From Alitta virens (taxonomy: Eukaryota; Annelida; Polychaeta; Phyllodocida; Nereididae), in contig OW028580.1 in assembly GCA_932294295.1 (NCBI GenBank), positions 25,282,975 through 25,346,974 on the forward strand: a DNA stretch of 64,000 nucleotides, given 5' to 3'. Shown piece after piece: positions 58,961 through 64,000 of this stretch (within the stretch, counting starts at the first letter, position 1; every line of letters starts with the position of its first letter). The notes below the pieces were generated by a model. It had not been told where the DNA came from. It worked only from the letters and a program-made list of their open reading frames with translations, and made no database searches. Made by a program: the position numbers and the translations under genes.

Positions 58961-60051
58961 GCCACTTGTTTGTGTTTATTGAATAAAACCACTCTTCCCC
59001 AAGGCTTAATGACATGCCACTTTAAGGAAGAGTACAATTAAAAATGTATTAAATGTAATCTGGAAGAAAAAGTAATCGAAGGAAATTTGTGTATAGAAGA
59101 TTATGACAAGTTGTTTTGATTTGTAGGCATATTAAATTTGTAACATTGTGGCATATCTGATTCCTCAATATAAGCCTCAACTGTCTTCTTTTTGACATAA
59201 AATTTAAAAGCACGGTAGCTATGTGTATTTATTTTTTATTTTTGAAAATATTTGGCATATAGTTTAATTTTTAAGGACAGGTCCACTAATGTTTTAGAAC
59301 AGACAAGTGAAACCGTTCAATTTGTGTGTATGATTGAAACCATACTATATTGACGAAGTACTCTAAAATTAAGACCACATAATATCAAGATCACATCGAT
59401 TTAAAGACCACTTATCCATGTCGTTGGAATGACAAAATGATCCAGGATTAAGACAACCTCGATATTGAGATTATTTCAGTAGATTTCAGCGACTTAAAAA
59501 AACAGAAATTCCCATTTGTTGAGTTTCATTGTAGCCACTATGTCATCGATGGACTTAGTAGGTTCCCATGTCTCAGGTTCTGAACATGCTATTTACAAAT
59601 AGGCATCTTCTTCAAGGTTGAACTTTCTTCCAGTTAATACTGAGATGGGGCTGCCAAATCACTGCTAACTTCCTCATCTTAAAATGGCCCTAAGTAACCT
59701 TGGAAAATAAATAACGTAGCCTTGGTCTTGAACCCAATTCTTGGTAAACAATGCAAAAGGACTTATCTTTAGTACTTCTGTAAATGAGCCAGAGACTAAT
59801 TCTGCCTTTGCTCACTAGGTGTCGCCAAAGCTGCAGCTCATCAATCAACATGACGTTCCAAAGCAGACGACCGAGATAAAGGAAGGAAAAGGAAGATTCT
59901 TCCCATTCTGCTGTTAATGACGTCGTGAAAATACTTCTTATAATTGCCGTGAACAAGATATGTTAATTTTAGCAGCTTGACAAGCAGTAGACCGAAGTAA
60001 AATTAGATACACGTTAATTAGCCAAAATGTGTAACAAGTTAGCAGTTGTCG

Positions 60052-60110
60052 GACGAGTTAGCTGCTTTGACTAACAGCCTAGTCAAAGAAATCTTCAATG
60101 TGTCTATGAA
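60052..60110 (+). repeat. Short dispersed repeat, copy 2
   Basis: GACGAGTTAGCTGCTTTGAC, then TAACAGCCTAGTCAAAG and GTGTCTATG. Related to 58905-58960. Confidence 0.45.
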
Positions 60111-61440
60111 AAATAGACAATTCTCGGGTAACAAATCTTTAGTCAAATAGTTTTATTATGTCTATCTATCTACCAGGTCAACCCGACGTTACACAAACGT
60201 TACATGCGTTACACTGGCCAAACGTCTACCAGATGACAACCTAGTACGAGAGAATATTTACTGAGGAAAAAAGTAAGTTTGACAAATAGACTGTTTAATC
60301 ATCTTATCATTACGACTGCCTAATGACAAGTTGGTCAGAGAAAGCTACCCAACTCAGCATTAAAAGTTGATCATTTCATCATTACATCTGCCCATCTTGC
60401 TTTTTATATGTAACCTAAATAACCAGCTTCCTGGTCAGTGCTGTTACTTTCAGATAATTGCTTGTGTGCATTTTCATTTATAATAGATTAATGTCCACAC
60501 GTTCCTCCATGATTTCATTTTTCATATATAATATCAATTATGGAGCATCACCAACATTGTAACTAATAATGCCGCCCCTGTGTAACAATTAAGTCAATTT
60601 ATTTTAGCCATCAATGCCCATCATATGACATATTTAAGAGAAGTCATGAATTATACACAAAACATGACAAACAGTATATAATATATCAGTAATATGGTAA
60701 ACATCATTATCAGGTTATCACAGGCCTACACATTTTTCCATTGCATGCCACTCAATGCATGCTCACAAAAAAAGGACAAAGATAAAATATATATAACAGA
60801 ATAACGTGTGCAAACCGCATTATGAATGTTGATACATGCAACTGACATGCTAGCTAAGCTCATTATTGTCACGAGTAATAAACGTTCTATTACTATTCTC
60901 AGACGCATAGGTAGTCATCAATCATAAGTGACATGTTATCAGCAGCTGACTGCATGCATGTCTGCTTTCACTATCATGTGCATTACACATTGTACGAGGT
61001 ACTACAATAGTGTACTACAGGGAGGTGCCTTTCATCGCCTACTATTCATTCAGTTTGGTGTGTACGTATTTAATTATCTTCACTGACGTAACATATCTGA
61101 TGAACTACATATCATTTCAGAGTTACGCATCCCTAAGTGAGGTAATAATTAATTTAAATACTGATATAATAAATACAATGGAACTCATATTTATGACCAC
61201 TTCACTATTAAAACCACAAGGTCCAGCATTAGGTCCAGTGAATGTTGGACTCAGTTGTATTATTGCAAGTGTATTTGCTACACTGAAAAGACCACCTCAG
61301 GGGACCTCACCATTAATGCCAAATTGTGCACACATAGTGCATGGACTTCATGCTGAGGCAGCTGCAGAGTGAGCGAAGAGTGTTGCAAACTTAACAAATT
61401 TGAAATGTCTTACATAAATCCTGACTTTCCTACTTCAGAT
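60111..61440. other. Intergenic stretch without recognised features
   Basis: AT-rich sequence. The 120-codon open frame at 61010-61372 shows no recognisable domain. Confidence 0.45.
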
Positions 61441-61545
61441 TTGGAATCAGCCCACTCGAATAAGTCCAAATCACCTGGTTTTGATCAGTTTACTTTTACA
61501 GTGTTGGCTAGTGATTTCTTGGTAGCAAAGTGCCAAAAAAACTCG
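61441..61545 (+). pseudogene. Possible reverse-transcriptase fragment
   Basis: The frame around 61441-61545 reads SNKSKSPGFDQFTFTVL. This resembles the K-S-P-G-x-D segment at the start of LINE reverse transcriptases, and a preceding DLESAHS stretch fits. Nothing else of the domain follows and the match is short, so chance is quite possible. Confidence 0.25.
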
Positions 61546-62028
61546 AACAGAATTTGCATAAAAGGTATCTTAACCAATAAAACCATTGCATTCATAAACA
61601 AGTAGGAAACCTGAATAGAACCAAACAATTGACAAGAATGATGGATGTTGGAAGATGACAAGCATGACCCAAGGGTGCAAGAAACACCTGTAGGTCACAT
61701 GACCAGTCAATGGGGGTTACAAGTCGAAGCTTTTACACATTTTCTACTCTGCTGGGGTCAAGGTTGTGTACATACAATATCGGTTTCACAAGAGAAAATA
61801 TGAGCATGTACTGAACAGCACATTATGAGAACTCTGTGAGTGAAAGTTACTTTGACCATCAAGTGCAATATAATGTTAAACTTCTGCTTAGCCCAACTAG
61901 CTTCACAAGCCAATCATAGGGGTAGTCTCATACCCACCAAATTTACCAGCCTGATGGATACTGCATGACTGTTTACTCAAGTACATGTCACACACCATGC
62001 AAACCAATTTCAGTGCGAAGGACCAATA

Positions 62029-62293
62029 CAGTTAGTTTCATTAAAAACGGCCCGTCAAATTGAAACTAGACAAAGCTGTCATAGCTGGCTACTCAAAAAC
62101 GGATCTAAAAGTACATATTTATGATATATAAGATTAATTTCTTACATTTACCAAGGTTTATATTTTTCTGGTGATAGATGTAAGCCGATTATTAGAAGTA
62201 GACGGAAGCAACTTACTTTAGCATGTTCAGATTACTGCCAGGTACAGGTCACTACAGACAGCTACAGTCGACCGTATTTTATGAAACTAACTG
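62029..62293. mobile_element. Tc1/mariner-like MITE, copy 3 (best preserved)
   Basis: The ends are CAGTTAGTTTCATTAAAAAC and ATGAAACTAACTG, bordered by TA on each side (62027-62028 and 62294-62295). It is 265 bp long. It shares GCTGGCTACTCAAAA and GATCTAAAAGTACAT with copy 2. It has no coding capacity. Confidence 0.85.
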
Positions 62294-62417
62294 TAGTCGA
62301 TATTAATTCAAAAAATATTTTGCCAATAATCAACACCATGCAGCACCACAATTGATACGCAACAGCAAAATACTCAGGCAACCTTAGAGTCTAGTAGGTA
62401 CCCGCTAGCTCTACTGT

Positions 62418-62524
62418 AGCCAAGCAAGCATGGCCCTCATTGGCGTCTGAGTTCACAGAATGAGGGCCATGCAGCAGTCTTCATATTTTTTCGTGGGATT
62501 ATTTTATTACAGCCTTCCTACCTA
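62418..62524. repeat. Dispersed hairpin repeat, copy 2
   Basis: GCATGGCCCTCATT (62428-62441) pairs perfectly with AATGAGGGCCATGC (62459-62472) around a 17-nt loop. The flank AGCAGTCTTCATATTTTTTC, then ACAGCCTTCCTACCTAT, matches 17793-17850. The stem is longer than in copy 1. Confidence 0.65.
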
Positions 62525-62944
62525 TCTGACATTTTCAAGCTGTGAATCGGTAATTTCAACTTCTGATTCTTAAAACTTGTTAATGCTTTCATTGAATGAA
62601 TTAGTCATCGCCGATAAAAACCTAATTACTCATTTCAATCAAATTAAATGATAGTTGGAACTGATGCGTATATACCGTCCACACAATATTTATTCAACCT
62701 GTTGCAAAATACCACAGAAAATGACAGGACTGCTGCCAGGCCAGCTCTACTGAGGGATCTGAGTTCAAATCCTAGCCATACATGTGGACAACCGTTTCAT
62801 CAAATTTCTCAGCAACTGAATATAGTACATAGAAAAATGACCCATCGTTCAGCTCATTTTGCCATTGTGCACATTGAAATTTTGACTGAGACTATCATTG
62901 TATTTAAAAAATGAAGAATTTAAAGTTGAAGAGGGGAAATTTTA
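62525..62944. other. Intergenic stretch
   Basis: ATCAAATTTCTCAGCAACT with ATGACCCATC (62798-62852) resembles 8388-8440, next to the mariner-like MITE there, so a larger shared repeat may exist. No gene is seen. Confidence 0.4.
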
Positions 62945-63127
62945 ATGGTACCTTTCCACTCTGCACTAAATTTGTTTGTAAGTTTGTGCTTCCACAATAC
63001 AATACCATCCAGTGTGGCAAAAATAGTTTCCGATACTATGGAGTTCTGGAATAACATTCCTGTTGCAGTCAAGACCCTCGCTCAATACCTTCAAATTGGC
63101 CATGCAAAAGTGGCTCTTAATTTGTGA
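62945..63127 (+). pseudogene. Possible LINE ORF2 C-terminal fragment
   Basis: The frame contains EFWNNIPVAVKTLAQYLQ, reminiscent of the W-N-x-L-P block near the C-terminus of many non-LTR retrotransposon polyproteins. Nothing upstream extends the similarity. Low confidence. Confidence 0.2.
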
Positions 63128-63887
63128 AGATAGCTGTATCAAGTTGATAGAAACTGCACCAGACTTATGTTATTATTTTTCAGCTGTCACTGGCTGAAAC
63201 TTTTACTCTGAAAAATCCTCTTCAAACGATCAACGGAAGAAATACATTGTTCTTATGGACTGTTCCAATTTTAAATTTCATTATTATCAAGATTATTTTT
63301 TGGCATTTCATTTATTTTATTATTTATCAGTCGTACAGAAGTGTTATACTTGGAATAACAGATGTTCATATATTATAAACTGTTTTTTTCTGATTGAATA
63401 TGACTTTAAATAAACTATACATCCAAACTAATTCGTCCTTCATTTCACAAGATCATTGCACACACTAGGTATAATGCAAACTGTCTCTCCATATTAAAAA
63501 TCAACAACAAAAAAACCTACAACATTAAAAGGTTACAAAAAAACAAAAGTAAGAAAAGAAAAATCGTTGAAGCTAGAGGTCAAAATCTCCTGCAAAGCAA
63601 TAAGATCAGTGGAGCCCCTGAGGAGATAAAAATTGTCAGTTGCCTCAGTCTGTTTTTCAGAAAGATGTCTCCCTTACAATGTACGAGTTGTCAAAAATAC
63701 TCCTCCCCCATCAGCACTTGTCCATTGGCTCGACGAGAAAACATCAGGTGAGGAAAATGAGTGAGTTGGAGGACAGCCTGCCAATCTCAATTTCAATTAT
63801 GAAATGATAAATTGTGGACACCCAAGTTAGCATTTAGAGGCCTGGTTTCATGATCTTAGACAACTGTCTCATCAAATTCTCTGTAAT
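63128..63887. other. Intergenic stretch without recognised features
   Basis: AT-rich sequence with nothing recognised. Confidence 0.45.
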
Positions 63888-64000
63888 AGTCTTTTCACTG
63901 AGCAGCCCTGAATTCAACAAGACATAGGCCTTTCCTCTCCTCTTATTATTCATTTTTCTTTTCAGACATAGTAGGTCATTACTAACTGATTCCATAAATA
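63888..64000 (-). repeat. R1 interspersed repeat, cut by the window end
   Basis: Starts AGTCTTTTCACTGAGCAGCC in minus orientation and continues past 64000. It matches the copy at 53206. Confidence 0.85.

Noticed and set aside
62720..62790. Possible tRNA-like B box (GAGTTCAAATCC)
   Set aside because: No matching A box or cloverleaf could be traced, so neither a tRNA gene nor a SINE head is supported.

Overview
This is eukaryotic DNA: AT-rich, sparsely genic, and packed with microsatellites and short interspersed repeats. The best anchor is a sarcoplasmic calcium-binding protein (SCP) on the minus strand. Its 175 codons (Met plus 174) match, as far as I can recall, the SCP sequenced and crystallised from the ragworm Nereis (Hediste) diversicolor. 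The window is therefore most likely from a nereid polychaete annelid, probably Hediste or a close relative.

Layout. Positions 1-2.3 kb lie downstream of SCP. The SCP gene covers about 2.3-23.9 kb on the minus strand. Coding exon 1 is at 23647-23814 with a TATA box near 23901. Coding exon 2 is at 3000-3359 with a poly(A) signal at 2296. They are separated by a 20,287-bp phase-0 intron filled with transposon debris. A 30-bp segment with clean splice sites (23130-23159) inside the intron could be an in-frame cassette exon. From 24.2 to 41.6 kb I see no gene, only non-autonomous DNA transposons (hAT, TTAA-targeting, Tc1/mariner-like and palindromic types), SINE pieces, minisatellites and copies of a roughly 300-bp interspersed repeat called R1 here. 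At 41.7-42.5 kb there is a broken non-LTR retrotransposon endonuclease. It abuts a 6-kb nest (42.5-48.5 kb) of a foldback-like transposon with about 1-kb arms made of a terminal inverted repeat, a 21-bp GC-rich minisatellite and satellite-like monomers.

The second gene is a compact single-exon plus-strand gene at 49335-49994, with a TATA box, signal peptide and poly(A) signal. It encodes a secreted protein built almost entirely from Ser-Ser-Tyr and Pro-Ser-Tyr triplets. I do not recognise it. It looks like a structural, silk-like or adhesive secretion and is the most interesting coding feature here. The remainder (50.3-64 kb) is again intergenic repeat-rich DNA, with more SINE, R1 and MITE copies and two doubtful LINE-derived fragments.

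The two genes show no functional link: one is a cytosolic muscle calcium buffer, the other a secreted repetitive protein. Several insertions are dated relative to each other by nesting and target-site duplications. These include a SINE inside an R1 copy, a TTAA element inside a palindromic repeat whose empty counterpart lies 1.6 kb away, and a hAT element with a perfect 8-bp duplication.
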